A stretch of 33,746 bases of DNA from Deinococcus sp. YIM 134068. Its GTDB lineage: Bacteria > Deinococcota > Deinococci > Deinococcales > Deinococcaceae. Below the pieces are notes generated by a model. The model saw only the letters and a list, made by a program, of their open reading frames with translations. It had not been told where the DNA came from and did not search any database. The DNA lies in assembly GCF_036543075.1 (NCBI RefSeq), contig NZ_JAZHPF010000029.1, positions 1 through 33,746 of the forward strand, written 5' to 3'. The stretch's first letter is position 1; each line of letters starts with the position of its first letter. Shown here piece after piece: positions 1-11,186 of this stretch. The position numbers were made by a program, and so were the translations under genes.

Positions 1-58
<58 letters not shown>

Positions 59-96
59 ATCTCTCTTCGCCACCAACAGTCACTGCTGTTCCTGAT

Positions 97-128
97 ACCC
101 CCTGCGAAAGCGGGGGGTGTGCGTTTTT
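97..128 (+). terminator. Intrinsic terminator after 16S rRNA
   Basis: A perfect 9-bp stem (ACCCCCTGC with GCGGGGGGT, one T-G pair) closes on a GAAA tetraloop and is followed by GTGCGTTTTT. GNRA loop, GC stem and T run make this a textbook rho-independent terminator. It would end the 16S transcript before the next gene. Confidence 0.9.
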
Positions 129-143
129 ATTTCTTATGGGCGC

Positions 144-149
144 TACTCT
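144..149 (+). promoter_or_regulatory. -10 box (TACTCT), leaderless start of the ACBP gene
   Basis: TACTCT lies exactly 6 nt before the ATG at 156. Transcription would begin at or next to the start codon, giving a leaderless mRNA. No good Shine-Dalgarno sequence is present. No clear -35 is seen. Confidence 0.5.
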
Positions 150-155
150 CTAGTC

Positions 156-410
156 ATGCAAGACGCATTTGTACAGGCGCAACAGGACGTTCAAAGTCTC
201 TCTCGCAAGCCGGGCAACGATACGCTGCTCAAGCTGTACGCGCTCTACAAGCAGGGGACGGGAGGGGACGTGTCGGGAGAGCGGCCCGGAGGGTTCGATT
301 TCGTGGGTGGAGCCAAGTACGACGCCTGGGCGGCGCTGCGGGGGCAGAGCCAGGCGGACGCCCAGCGGGAGTACGTGGCGTTGGTCGGGACACTCAAGGC
401 GCGGGGTTGA
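156..410 (+). CDS. Acyl-CoA-binding protein (ACBP)
   Basis: This 84-residue protein fits the ACBP family length. ACBPs are four-helix cytosolic proteins that bind long-chain acyl-CoA esters and buffer the free pool. The hallmark YKQGTGGD (residues 31-38, family YKQAT-GD) and KYDAW (54-58) are present and contact the CoA part in characterised members. The ATG at 156 is chosen over an upstream in-frame ATG at 117, because the upstream one lies inside the 16S terminator while 156 has a -10 box 6 nt before it. It stands 38 bases ahead of irrE in the same direction. An acyl-CoA synthetase gene is present further along the window, but nothing in the sequence ties the two together. Confidence 0.88.
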   Translation: MQDAFVQAQQDVQSLSRKPGNDTLLKLYALYKQGTGGDVSGERPGGFDFVGGAKYDAWAALRGQSQADAQREYVALVGTLKARG

Positions 411-436
411 CCGCTCCTCGGCATGTCCGCACGCGG

Positions 437-442
437 TAAGCT
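437..442 (+). promoter_or_regulatory. -10 box (TAAGCT) of irrE
   Basis: TAAGCT lies 6 nt before the irrE GTG, the spacing expected for a leaderless message. It gives irrE its own transcription start separate from the gene ahead. A TTGACC at 407-412 is 24 nt away and too far to be its -35. Confidence 0.55.
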
Positions 443-448
443 GCGGGG

Positions 449-1318
449 GTGACGCAGGGCCAGCCCTCCCCAGACTCGGCACCCGAGGTCGGCACCTCGG
501 CCCTCGCGCCCGCCAAAGCCAGGATGCGGGAGCTGGCGGCGGCCTACGCGAGCGGCCTGCCCGGCCTCGATACCCACAGCCTGATGAGTGGGCTGGACGC
601 CACGCTGACCTTCATGCCGATGGGGGACCGGGACGGTGCCTATGACCCGGAACACCGCGTCGTCCTCATCAACAGCCGGGTTCGGCCCGAGCGGCAACGT
701 TTCACGCTGGCGCACGAGATCAGCCACGCGCTGCTGCTCGGAGACGACGACCTCCTGAGCGACCTGCACGACGCCTACGAGGGCGAGCGGCTGGAGCAGG
801 TCATCGAGACCCTGTGTAACGTGGGCGCTGCCGCCCTGCTGATGCCGGACACGTTGATCGACGAGGTGCTGATGCGCTTTGGGCCGACGGGCCGCGCCCT
901 CGCCGAACTCGCCCGACGGGCCGACGTGAGCGCGAGCAGCGCCCTGTATGCCCTCGCGGAGCGAACGGTGGTGCCCGTGCTGTACGCGGTCTGTGCTGTC
1001 ACGAGGCTGGATGTGGAGTCGGAGGCCGACGAGGAGGAGGGCCGGACCTCGCCCGTGAGGGCTCTCACCGTGCGCGCGAGTGCTGCCGCGCCGGGGGTCA
1101 AGTACAGCCTGCGTTCCGGCACGCCCATCCCCGAGGAGCACCCGGTCGCCGTGGCGCTCGGCACCCAGCTGCCCATCGCGCAGGAGAGTTACGTCCCATT
1201 TCGCTCCGGGCGGAAGATGCCCGCCTATGTGGACGCCTTTCCCGACCGCCAGCGGGTGCTCGTGAGCTTCGCGCTGCCCATGCGCCCGGTGAAGGGGGAG
1301 GACGAGGCTGCGGGCTGA
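449..1318 (+). CDS. irrE: IrrE/PprI, radiation-response metallopeptidase
   Basis: IrrE is the Deinococcus zinc peptidase that, after radiation or desiccation, cleaves the repressor DdrO and so switches on the RDR regulon. The 289-residue product has the HEISH zinc motif (H89, E90, H93). The expected third ligand, E120, lies in the helix EQVIETLCN, 31 residues after the first His as in the solved D. deserti protein. A helix-turn-helix-like segment follows (about 140-165), then a GAF-like C-terminal domain carrying the conserved SYVPFRSGRKM. The GTG at 449 is preferred because a TAAGCT -10 box sits 6 nt upstream. The product lacks the longer N-terminal tail annotated in D. radiodurans. folP starts 7 nt after the stop, which reproduces the irrE-folP-folB-folK order I recall from D. 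radiodurans. All catalytic residues are present. Confidence 0.96.
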   Translation: MTQGQPSPDSAPEVGTSALAPAKARMRELAAAYASGLPGLDTHSLMSGLDATLTFMPMGDRDGAYDPEHRVVLINSRVRPERQRFTLAHEISHALLLGDDDLLSDLHDAYEGERLEQVIETLCNVGAAALLMPDTLIDEVLMRFGPTGRALAELARRADVSASSALYALAERTVVPVLYAVCAVTRLDVESEADEEEGRTSPVRALTVRASAAAPGVKYSLRSGTPIPEEHPVAVALGTQLPIAQESYVPFRSGRKMPAYVDAFPDRQRVLVSFALPMRPVKGEDEAAG

Positions 1319-1325
1319 GGGCTGG

Positions 1326-2198
1326 GTGGGCCGAACACACGCCCTGACCTTCGGCTTCGCCGTGCCGGGCGGCGAGCGCACGCCGGACGGATGGCGGGTC
1401 GCGTGGTCGGGCTGCGCCGTGATGGGCGTTCTCAACGTCACGCCCGACAGCTTCAGCGACGGCGGGCGGCATATGAGGCTGGAGGCGGCGGTCGCACAGG
1501 CACAGACCATGAGGGACGCAGGTGTGTTGATGATCGACGTGGGCGGCGAGAGTACCCGCCCTGGTGCCGAACCCGTGCCCGTGGAGACGGAACTCGACCG
1601 CGTGCTGCCGGTCATCCGGGCGCTGGCGGGAGAGGGCGTCCTCCTGAGCGTGGACACGATGAAGCCCGAGGTCGCGGCGGCTGCGTTGGGGGAGGGCGCA
1701 CACCTGATCAACGACGTAACCGGCCTGCGCGACCCAGAGATGCGGCGGGTCTGCGCCGAGGCGGGAGCACCCGTCTGCGTCATGCACATGCGGGGGGAGC
1801 CGCGCACCATGCAACGCGACCCGCACTACGACGACGTGGTGGCGGAGGTCCACACCTTCCTGCATGAACGGGCGGAGGTCGCTTTGGCAGCGGGCGTGCC
1901 GTCCGTCCTCCTCGACCCCGGCCTGGGCTTCGGGAAGACGCCCGCGCACAACCTCGCGCTGCTGCGGGCGCTGCCGGACCTCACGGGAGGGCCGCATCCC
2001 GTCCTCGTGGGGGTGAGCCGCAAGCGCCTGATCGACACGCTGGCCGGGGTGCCCGAGGCCCGCGAGCGCGATCCGGGAACGCTCGCCCTGCACCTTCACG
2101 CCGCCCGGCACGGGGCCGCGCTGGTCCGCGCCCATGCCGCCGGGGCGCATGTGCAGGCGCTGAGGGTGCAGGCCGCGCTGGACGACCCCACCCGCTAG
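1326..2198 (+). CDS. folP: Dihydropteroate synthase
   Basis: FolP condenses hydroxymethyl-dihydropterin pyrophosphate with p-aminobenzoate to give dihydropteroate, and is the sulfonamide target. The 290-residue product is a TIM-barrel. It carries MGVLNVTPDSFSDGG (33-47), the DVGGESTRPGA loop (71-81), INDVTGL, and the SRKR near the C-terminus that holds the substrate phosphate. The GTG start follows the irrE stop by 7 nt, so the two are probably cotranscribed. The N-terminal 30 residues before the barrel are longer than in E. coli FolP, and a later start cannot be excluded. folB follows after 10 nt. Confidence 0.95.
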   Translation: MGRTHALTFGFAVPGGERTPDGWRVAWSGCAVMGVLNVTPDSFSDGGRHMRLEAAVAQAQTMRDAGVLMIDVGGESTRPGAEPVPVETELDRVLPVIRALAGEGVLLSVDTMKPEVAAAALGEGAHLINDVTGLRDPEMRRVCAEAGAPVCVMHMRGEPRTMQRDPHYDDVVAEVHTFLHERAEVALAAGVPSVLLDPGLGFGKTPAHNLALLRALPDLTGGPHPVLVGVSRKRLIDTLAGVPEARERDPGTLALHLHAARHGAALVRAHAAGAHVQALRVQAALDDPTR

Positions 2199-2201
2199 AA
2201 T
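2196..2201 (+). promoter_or_regulatory. -10 box (TAGAAT) of folB inside the folP stop
   Basis: TAGAAT overlaps the folP TAG stop codon and lies 7 nt before the folB ATG. It could drive a leaderless folB-folK message independent of irrE-folP. Start-proximal boxes of this type recur across the window. Confidence 0.5.
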
Positions 2202-2208
2202 CCCGGCC

Positions 2209-2568
2209 ATGAGCCGCGTCGTTCTGGAGGGGCTGGAGTTTCACGCGCGGCATGGTGTCTACGAGACGGAGGCGGCCCTGGGCGCGCGATTTGTCATCGA
2301 CGCGGAGCTGCACTGGGCCTTTGCGGGCATCCCCGACGATCTGGGAGCCGCCGTGAATTACGCCGCCGCCTACGACGCCATCCGCGAGGAGGTGACGGGC
2401 CATCGCTGGAAGCTCATCGAGGTCCTCGCCGACCGGGTGGCCCGCCGACTGCTGCGCGATCACCCCCGCCTGGAGCGCGTGACGGTGCGGGTTCACAAGC
2501 CCTTCGCGCCCCTGCCCGGCGTCTTCCGCGACGTGTACGCCGAGTTGACCCTGCGGCAGGGGGAATGA
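2209..2568 (+). CDS. folB: Dihydroneopterin aldolase
   Basis: FolB cleaves 7,8-dihydroneopterin to 6-hydroxymethyl-dihydropterin and glycolaldehyde, the step before FolK. The 119-residue length is standard for this octameric enzyme. Residues matching the S. aureus active site by offset are E19, Y51, E71 and K97 (in VRVHKPFAP). The N-terminal LEGLEFHARHGVYETE is the family signature. Its last four bases (ATGA) overlap the folK start, indicating translational coupling. The order in this cluster is FolP, FolB, FolK. Confidence 0.95.
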   Translation: MSRVVLEGLEFHARHGVYETEAALGARFVIDAELHWAFAGIPDDLGAAVNYAAAYDAIREEVTGHRWKLIEVLADRVARRLLRDHPRLERVTVRVHKPFAPLPGVFRDVYAELTLRQGE

Positions 2569-3062
2569 TGGGGAGCGAGGTGTCATATGTGGCCCTCGGT
2601 GCCAATTTGGGAGATGCGTTGGGTGCTTTGCGGGTGGCGCGGGACGAACTGGCCCAACTCGGTACACTGACGGGCGTGAGCGGCCTGTACGTCACGGTGC
2701 CCGTGGGCGGTCCGCCCGGTCAATCTGACTATGTGAACGCCGCCGTCTGCCTCGTCACTTCGCTTGGTCCTGCCGAACTCCTGGCCGCTCTCCACAACAT
2801 CGAGGCACGCGCCGGACGGACGCGCCGCGAGCGGTGGGAGGCGCGTGTCCTCGACCTCGACCTCGTTCTGTACGGGCAAAGGGTGCTGGACACGCCGGGC
2901 CTGACGCTGCCGCATCCGCGCGCCTGGGACCGGGCCTTCGTCCTCGTGCCGCTGGCCGACCTCGATATGGACCTTCCGCATCCGGTCAGTGGGGAAACGG
3001 TGCGGGCGGCGTTGGAGCGTGTAGGACGCGAGGGCGTCACGCTCGCCGCACCCTTCTGGTGA
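2565..3062 (+). CDS. folK: 6-hydroxymethyl-dihydropterin pyrophosphokinase
   Basis: FolK transfers pyrophosphate from ATP to hydroxymethyl-dihydropterin, making the FolP substrate. The 165-residue product has the opening VALGANLGD (9-17) and the HPPK block RERWEARVLDLDLVLYG (88-104). D97 and D99 of that block are the magnesium-binding aspartates, and LPHPRAWDRAFVLVPLADL follows. The ATG overlaps the folB stop as ATGA. A second in-frame ATG lies 3 nt further on and could equally be used. It is the last recognisable folate gene here. Confidence 0.95.
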   Translation: MMGSEVSYVALGANLGDALGALRVARDELAQLGTLTGVSGLYVTVPVGGPPGQSDYVNAAVCLVTSLGPAELLAALHNIEARAGRTRRERWEARVLDLDLVLYGQRVLDTPGLTLPHPRAWDRAFVLVPLADLDMDLPHPVSGETVRAALERVGREGVTLAAPFW

Positions 3063-3114
3063 GGGTGACACGTCCCTGTTGCCGCTCACCGGGCGCGGTA
3101 TGCTGCGCGGTGCC

Positions 3115-3582
3115 ATGAGTGAACTCACCTCCCCCAAACGCCACGGACGGCTGGGGCGCACGCTGCTCTGGGTCGCCATCGCCCTCAGCGTGGCGCTGCT
3201 GGGCTTCGTGACCGCCGTGACCATCCGCGCCAATCCCTATTACAGCAACGCCGAGGCGAACGGCATCAGCAAATACATCTTCCTGGAAGAGTGCAAGGAG
3301 CAGATTCACGACGCCGAGGAGCTGGAGGCGCTCAAGGGCGTCTTGCAGCAGACCGGGCAACTGCGCCCCAACCAGAACCTGACCGCCGACATCGCCGCCG
3401 AGCCAAGCGAACTCGTCGCCAACACGCAGGAGGCCCAGGGCGGCGGCTGGACGCTGACGGCCCCCGCCAACATCCGCATCGTGGGGCAGACTGCCGTGCT
3501 GGGTCAGCTCGGGATGCAGTGCAACCATGCCAAAGCGCAGGGGCGGACGGTCGCGCAGCTTCAGCTTCCCGGCGGTCAGTAG
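3115..3582 (+). CDS. Membrane-anchored protein of unknown function
   Basis: I do not recognise a family. The 155-residue product has a short basic N-terminus (SPKRHGRLGR) and one hydrophobic segment at about residues 17-37. A soluble, mostly extracytoplasmic part of about 115 residues follows, with two cysteines (LEECKEQ and GMQCNHA) that could form a disulfide. The ATG at 3115 is chosen over an in-frame ATG at 3079 because a TATGCT box (3099-3104) precedes it and the protein then begins just before the basic cluster. It lies 52 bases after folK in the same direction and ends at a bidirectional terminator. It could be an anchored periplasmic protein, and no enzymatic motif is visible. Confidence 0.7.
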   Translation: MSELTSPKRHGRLGRTLLWVAIALSVALLGFVTAVTIRANPYYSNAEANGISKYIFLEECKEQIHDAEELEALKGVLQQTGQLRPNQNLTADIAAEPSELVANTQEAQGGGWTLTAPANIRIVGQTAVLGQLGMQCNHAKAQGRTVAQLQLPGGQ

Positions 3583-3605
3583 TAACCCCTCTTCGACAGC
3601 AGGAA

Positions 3606-3640
3606 AGAGCCGTCCTCCGCATGTGGGGACGGCTTTCTCT
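3606..3640. terminator. Bidirectional intrinsic terminator
   Basis: AGCCGTCC (3608-3615) pairs perfectly with GGACGGCT (3627-3634) around an 11-nt loop. A-rich sequence precedes it and TTCTCTT follows. It lies between two convergent genes and can serve both. Confidence 0.8.
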
Positions 3641-3646
3641 TGGTCG

Positions 3647-3961
3647 TTACAGCACCACGTCCAGCCCGCTCAGGCACTCCTCGGCGATGGCGCGGGCGAG
3701 GGGATCGCGGGTGGTGCGGGCGTAGCTGACGCCGAGGTGCAGGTGATCCTGCCCCGCCTCCCCGCCCGCCAGCGCGAGCGTCTGGTAAAAGGCGAGGTGG
3801 ACGTGGGCCAGCAGCACGTCGCGCGTGCGCTCGGGCGGCAGCGCCCGCAGGATGCCCAGCGCCTCCTCGTAGGCGTCGATGGCCCGCTCCTGATCGCCCT
3901 CCACCGCCCACTCGCGCCCCAGTTGCAGACTGCGGGCGGCGGTCAGGTAGGCGGGCCTCAT
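3647..3961 (-). CDS. Small TPR-like protein
   Basis: This is a 104-residue, all-helical product. The segment QLGREWAVEGDQERAIDAYEE matches one TPR helix pair, with the small residues and the A-x-x-x-Y/F pattern expected. Further helices (RTRDVLLAHVHLAFYQTLAL, ARAIAEECLSGL) continue the pattern. TPRs mediate protein contacts, and no partner is evident. An upstream in-frame start would add 24 proline-rich residues, but the ATG at 3961 is preferred because a TACAAT box (3973-3968, minus strand) lies exactly 6 nt ahead of it. It is transcribed alone and ends at the shared terminator. Confidence 0.72.
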   Translation of the reverse strand: MRPAYLTAARSLQLGREWAVEGDQERAIDAYEEALGILRALPPERTRDVLLAHVHLAFYQTLALAGGEAGQDHLHLGVSYARTTRDPLARAIAEECLSGLDVVL

Positions 3962-4003
3962 GGGGGGATTGTAGCCCGGAGGGTGGGGCGGCACCGAGGG
4001 AGC

Positions 4004-4031
4004 GACCAGCGGCCAGCTTCCAGCCGCCAGC
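4004..4031 (+). repeat. Four tandem heptads, NNCCAGC
   Basis: Four uninterrupted 7-bp units: GACCAGC, GGCCAGC, TTCCAGC, CGCCAGC. The first two bases vary while CCAGC is constant. This is a single-arm member of the dispersed family seen at 13938, 20706, 21610, 28964, 29927 and 31410. Here it lies between two divergent gene starts rather than after a stop codon. Confidence 0.8.
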
Positions 4032-4055
4032 ACGACGGGGGGCTATCCTGCCCCC

Positions 4056-4301
4056 ATGACCGGGTGGCTGGGGGCGCTGCTGCTGATCCTCGCGGGGTAC
4101 GGCTGGGGCACCCGCCTCTCCGCGCGGGAGGGGTCGCCCGTGCCGCTCGGGGCCGTGCTGGTCCTCACGCTGGGGGCGAGCGTGCTGGGTCTCGCCCTCG
4201 TGATCGAGGCGTTTCTCGCCCATCAGGACGGGCCGCTCGTGGTGGGAGCGGTCGGGGCACTCGCGGCGGCGGCGCTGGCGGTGTTCACGGCGCGGGAGTA
4301 G
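4056..4301 (+). CDS. Small three-helix membrane protein
   Basis: The 81-residue product is almost wholly hydrophobic. Likely membrane segments are at about residues 3-18, 29-52 and 59-76, separated by short loops (TRLSAREGSP and AHQDGP). No family is recognised. The ATG has a TATCCT box 6 nt upstream (4044-4049), the leaderless arrangement common here, which supports the start and the gene's reality. Another small membrane protein follows after 36 nt. Confidence 0.62.
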   Translation: MTGWLGALLLILAGYGWGTRLSAREGSPVPLGAVLVLTLGASVLGLALVIEAFLAHQDGPLVVGAVGALAAAALAVFTARE

Positions 4302-4337
4302 GGAGCGGGGAACATCGGCCCCGCCTATGCTGTCGGT

Positions 4338-4655
4338 GTGGAAAGTCCCATCGTAGGCTGGCTGGTATGGCTTGTTTCCGGGGGAGGAGGCGCGGCGGGA
4401 TTCGTCGGCGGCTTCCTGCTCGTCCGGGCGGTTCCGCGCGTCTCACCTCCAGCGGTGTTGCTGACGCTCTTGATGTTCGGCACCTTCGCCCTCCTGGTCT
4501 TCGCCTCGGAAGTCAGTGGGGTGGCCCTGCTGTTGGCGATAGCACCCAACATCGTTGGCGCGTTCCTGGGCCGTCTGACCCGCCCCTGGCCCCCGGACTG
4601 GTCACAGGTTCGGCCACGTGCCGCCCGACTGAGGTGGCCGCCGGACCGACGCTGA
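4338..4655 (+). CDS. Small membrane protein of unknown function
   Basis: This 105-residue product has hydrophobic stretches at about 5-30, 38-58 and 61-79, and a basic, proline- and arginine-rich tail (residues 80-105). No family is recognised. The GTG start is supported by TATGCT (4326-4331) 6 nt upstream. It converges on pnp, with a hairpin between them. An opposite-strand reading frame covers the same DNA but lacks a start signal and membrane character, so I treat it as a shadow. Confidence 0.55.
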   Translation: MESPIVGWLVWLVSGGGGAAGFVGGFLLVRAVPRVSPPAVLLTLLMFGTFALLVFASEVSGVALLLAIAPNIVGAFLGRLTRPWPPDWSQVRPRAARLRWPPDRR

Positions 4656-4664
4656 AAGGGAGAA

Positions 4665-4693
4665 GGGCCGCTCATCTCAAGAACGAGCGGCCC
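4665..4693 (-). terminator. Terminator of pnp
   Basis: GGGCCGCTC (4665-4673) and GAGCGGCCC (4685-4693) form a perfect 9-bp stem with an 11-nt loop, 14 bases beyond the pnp stop. On the minus strand the stem is followed by TTCTCCCTTT. On the plus strand TCTCTT follows, so it may work both ways. Confidence 0.78.
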
Positions 4694-4707
4694 TCTCTTG
4701 CGGTAGT

Positions 4708-6876
<2,169 letters not shown>

Positions 6877-6882
6877 CGGAGA

Positions 6883-6888
6883 AGTCTA
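6883..6888 (-). promoter_or_regulatory. -10 box (TAGACT) of pnp
   Basis: On the minus strand TAGACT is followed by TCTCCG and then the pnp ATG, a 6-nt spacing that implies a leaderless transcript. No convincing -35 is seen. Confidence 0.55.
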
Positions 6889-6965
6889 CCGTGCGGGGGA
6901 ACCGGGAACTGAGCCGCCGGACAGGGTGAACAAAGTCTTCCGCCCACGCGCGTAAACTCCTCCCG

Positions 6966-9020
<2,055 letters not shown>

Positions 9021-9108
9021 GCTTCGATGTCGAGGGGGAGGCGGCCCGGTCTGACGGGCGCTGGCTGGGGCGCTGGCTTCCTGGACCTCCCCTATACTCG
9101 GCGGACCT

Positions 9109-9468
9109 ATGAAGCTCAACCACATCAATCTGGAGGTCACGGACGTTACGGCGACCGTCGACCTATTTGAAACATACTTCGGCTTTCGGCGCACGCGACT
9201 CGTGACTCAGGAGATGGCCTTTTTACGAGACGAGAATCAGGCGCTGATTTCCCTGTTCAGGAACGAGGCTGTGGTGTATCCACAGATGTTCCACATCGGT
9301 TTTACCCGTGAGACGGTCGAGGAGGTCGATGAGCTGCACCGCCGCTTAGTGGAAGGCGGTTTCCACCCGGAAGCACCCAGGGAGGACCACGGGCGCTGGA
9401 CGTTCTATTTCGCCACGCCGGGGGGGTTCACGCTGGAGGTGCAGAAGTTTCACCGGGAACTCGTGTAG
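9109..9468 (+). CDS. VOC-family (glyoxalase/dioxygenase fold) protein
   Basis: This 119-residue single-domain member of the vicinal oxygen chelate superfamily has two beta-alpha-beta-beta-beta modules. The first opens with LNHINLEVTDVTATVDLFETYFGF and the second ends with FATPGGFTLEVQKF. Candidate metal ligands are H5 in the first strand and the E near the end (LEVQ). The substrate is unknown, since the family includes glyoxalase I, extradiol dioxygenases and antibiotic-resistance proteins. TATACT (9093-9098) lies 10 nt before the ATG and is the likely -10 box. An SDR gene follows after 31 nt and probably shares the transcript. Confidence 0.88.
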   Translation: MKLNHINLEVTDVTATVDLFETYFGFRRTRLVTQEMAFLRDENQALISLFRNEAVVYPQMFHIGFTRETVEEVDELHRRLVEGGFHPEAPREDHGRWTFYFATPGGFTLEVQKFHRELV

Positions 9469-9499
9469 GGGTGCTGCGCTCTCAGCCAGGGTTCGAACC

Positions 9500-10246
9500 A
9501 TGACCAGGGTCGTCCTCATCACGGGCGGCAGCCGGGGCATAGGAGCGGCCACCGCCCGACTCGCGGCGGAACGCGGCTACCGGGTCGGGGTGGATTACCA
9601 CCGGGACGCAGACGCCGCCGAAGCGGTGGTGCGCGATATAGAGAAGGTTGGAGGCCGGGCGCTCGCTGTACAGGCCGACGTGGGCCGCGAGGAAGACGTG
9701 GAGCGGCTGTTCGACGAGGTTCAGTCGGCGCTCGGTCCGGTCACGGCGCTCGTCAACAACGCGGGCATCCTGGAGCGTCAGGCACGGGTGGATGAGATAG
9801 ACGCCGGGCGGCTGGGCCGTGTGCTGAGCACCAATGTCGTCGGGGCCTTCCTGTGTGCTGGGGCGGCGGTGCGGCGCATGTCCACCCGCTACGGGGGTGT
9901 GGGCGGCGTGATCGTCAACGTCTCGTCGCGGGCCGCCGTGCTGGGGTCGCCCGGCGAGTACGTGGACTACGCGGCGTCGAAAGCGGCGGTGGATACCCTC
10001 ACGGTCGGCCTGGCCCGCGAGGTCGCCGCCGAGGGCATCCGCGTCTGCGGGGTACGCCCCGGCCTCATCGAGACGGAGATTCATGCGCTGGGCGGGGAAC
10101 CGGGCCGCGTCGCCCGGCTGGCCCCAGGCGTGCCGCTGGGCCGGGGCGGCAGCGCGGAGGAGGTCGCCCACGCGATCCTGTGGCTCCTCTCCGACGAGGC
10201 GAGCTACGTCACGGGCACTCTGCTGGACGTGAGCGGCGGGCGCTGA
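9500..10246 (+). CDS. Short-chain dehydrogenase/reductase
   Basis: This 248-residue classical SDR fits the FabG/glucose-1-dehydrogenase-like group, NAD(P)-dependent oxidoreductases of the Rossmann fold. It shows the cofactor loop TGGSRGIG (8-15), D60 after the fourth strand, and NNAG (86-89). The catalytic triad is Ser (NVSS, 140-143), Y157 and K161 (YAASK). The C-terminal VTGTLLDVSGGR is typical. The substrate cannot be assigned. It sits 31 nt behind the VOC gene with no promoter box of its own, suggesting one transcript. It converges with an ArsC-like gene 21 nt away, with no visible terminator between them. Confidence 0.93.
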   Translation: MTRVVLITGGSRGIGAATARLAAERGYRVGVDYHRDADAAEAVVRDIEKVGGRALAVQADVGREEDVERLFDEVQSALGPVTALVNNAGILERQARVDEIDAGRLGRVLSTNVVGAFLCAGAAVRRMSTRYGGVGGVIVNVSSRAAVLGSPGEYVDYAASKAAVDTLTVGLAREVAAEGIRVCGVRPGLIETEIHALGGEPGRVARLAPGVPLGRGGSAEEVAHAILWLLSDEASYVTGTLLDVSGGR

Positions 10247-10267
10247 CCCTCACGCCCACGGCGAAGC

Positions 10268-10624
10268 TCAGCCCTCCAGCATCCGCCCCCAGCCCTCCAC
10301 GTCCTCACCTACCGTCAGCACCTTGCCGCCACGCACGAGGGGCAGGCGCAGCAGCTCCGGCGTCTCGATGACGCGGGCGATGATGGCGTCCTCCGTCGTG
10401 CGGAGGTAGGCGAGGTTGGACCGCTCGTAGGCTTTGCCCTCGGTGTCCAGCAGCGAGTTCAGGCCGAACTTCTGCACGAAGCGGGTCAGCTCTCCTTTGG
10501 CGATGGGTTTGGCGCTCAGGTCCACGAAATGAATCTTGACCCGCCGCTCCTTGAAGAACCGCTCGGCGGCACGGGTGGCGGCGCTCTTTTTCAGGCCGAA
10601 CATCTGGACTTGGGGGGCGGTCAT
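10268..10624 (-). CDS. ArsC/Spx-fold protein lacking every cysteine
   Basis: This 118-residue product aligns with the ArsC/YffB/Spx thioredoxin-like family. The first strand and helix are QMFGLKKSAATRAAERFFKE, and the FVDLSAKPIAKGEL segment, the FGLNSLLDTEGKAYE segment and the LPLVRGGKVLTVGED cis-proline loop follow. Family enzymes carry a catalytic Cys at the end of the first loop (as in IKNCDT), but here that place is Ser (KKSAAT). No cysteine occurs anywhere in the protein, so thiol arsenate reductase chemistry is excluded. It may be a non-enzymatic adaptor, as Spx can be, or bind a ligand. A TACACT box lies 6 nt before the ATG (10636-10631), giving a leaderless message. Confidence 0.85.
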   Translation of the reverse strand: MTAPQVQMFGLKKSAATRAAERFFKERRVKIHFVDLSAKPIAKGELTRFVQKFGLNSLLDTEGKAYERSNLAYLRTTEDAIIARVIETPELLRLPLVRGGKVLTVGEDVEGWGRMLEG

Positions 10625-10644
10625 GGGGGGAGTGTAGCGAGCCG

Positions 10645-11184
10645 TCAGCGGTCAGGAAGGGGCAGAAAAAAGTGCTGGCTTCGCTGAGGGCTAAACGTCG
10701 AATACACCGCCCCATCTTCTGGAGAGTGAGGTAGATTGGCAGGTCCGAACCGCAGGTGGTCTATCCGGCAGGCCAGCCGCTCGCCCGGCAGGCCACACAC
10801 CACCTCGCGTTCTTGCCCATCCAGCGAGGTCACGACACCTTCAGTCAGCCTGGGGACTGGAAACAGGTTGGCCCGTGCCACGGCGTCGAGTTCCATAGCG
10901 GTAGGAGTGCGGCCCTTCCACCTGACCAGTTCCGCCACGATCTCCCTGTCTCCCATATTCGGATGCAAGAAGACCACCGGTCCAGATGTTTCGCGCATCA
11001 CCCGTGCCGCCGCCTTGCAGTACAGGTCTTCACGGCTCCGCGCGCACACCTTGATCCACTGACGCGACGAGGCCGGACTCTGAAGGTCCAGACCCGCCTG
11101 CCAGATATACGCGCCGATCAGTCCTACGGGGACCAGAAAGATCAGGACGGCTAGGAGGAAGAGAAGACGCCGTGCCCTCAACAT
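10645..11184 (-). CDS. Membrane-anchored protein of unknown function, cotranscribed with ruvB
   Basis: The 179-residue product starts MLRARR, followed by a 20-residue hydrophobic segment (about 7-28) that could be an uncleaved anchor. A soluble domain follows with four cysteines (VCARS, LYCKA, VVCGLP, LACRID) that could form two disulfides if exported. I recognise no family. The ATG lies 2 nt beyond the ruvB stop, so translation is almost certainly coupled to ruvB. A functional link to recombination does not follow from that. The gene ends close to a partial heptad-repeat sequence (10643-10655). Confidence 0.72.
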   Translation of the reverse strand: MLRARRLLFLLAVLIFLVPVGLIGAYIWQAGLDLQSPASSRQWIKVCARSREDLYCKAAARVMRETSGPVVFLHPNMGDREIVAELVRWKGRTPTAMELDAVARANLFPVPRLTEGVVTSLDGQEREVVCGLPGERLACRIDHLRFGPANLPHSPEDGAVYSTFSPQRSQHFFLPLPDR

Positions 11185-11186
11185 CC

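Noticed and set aside
407..412. TTGACC considered as the -35 of irrE
   Set aside because: The spacer to TAAGCT is 24 nt, too long for a sigma-70 promoter.
245..1810. A 521-codon minus-strand open frame across irrE and folP
   Set aside because: It crosses two well-identified genes on the other strand and its translation is low-complexity and unlike any family.
4325..4675. Minus-strand frame of 116 codons opposite the gene at 4338
   Set aside because: It has no start signal and would run through the pnp terminator hairpin; the plus-strand frame has a leaderless box and membrane character.
9487..9498. GGGTTCGAACC, resembling a tRNA T-loop
   Set aside because: The sequence 5' of it is the end of a VOC coding region and no acceptor, D or anticodon arms can be formed; it is just upstream of the SDR start.
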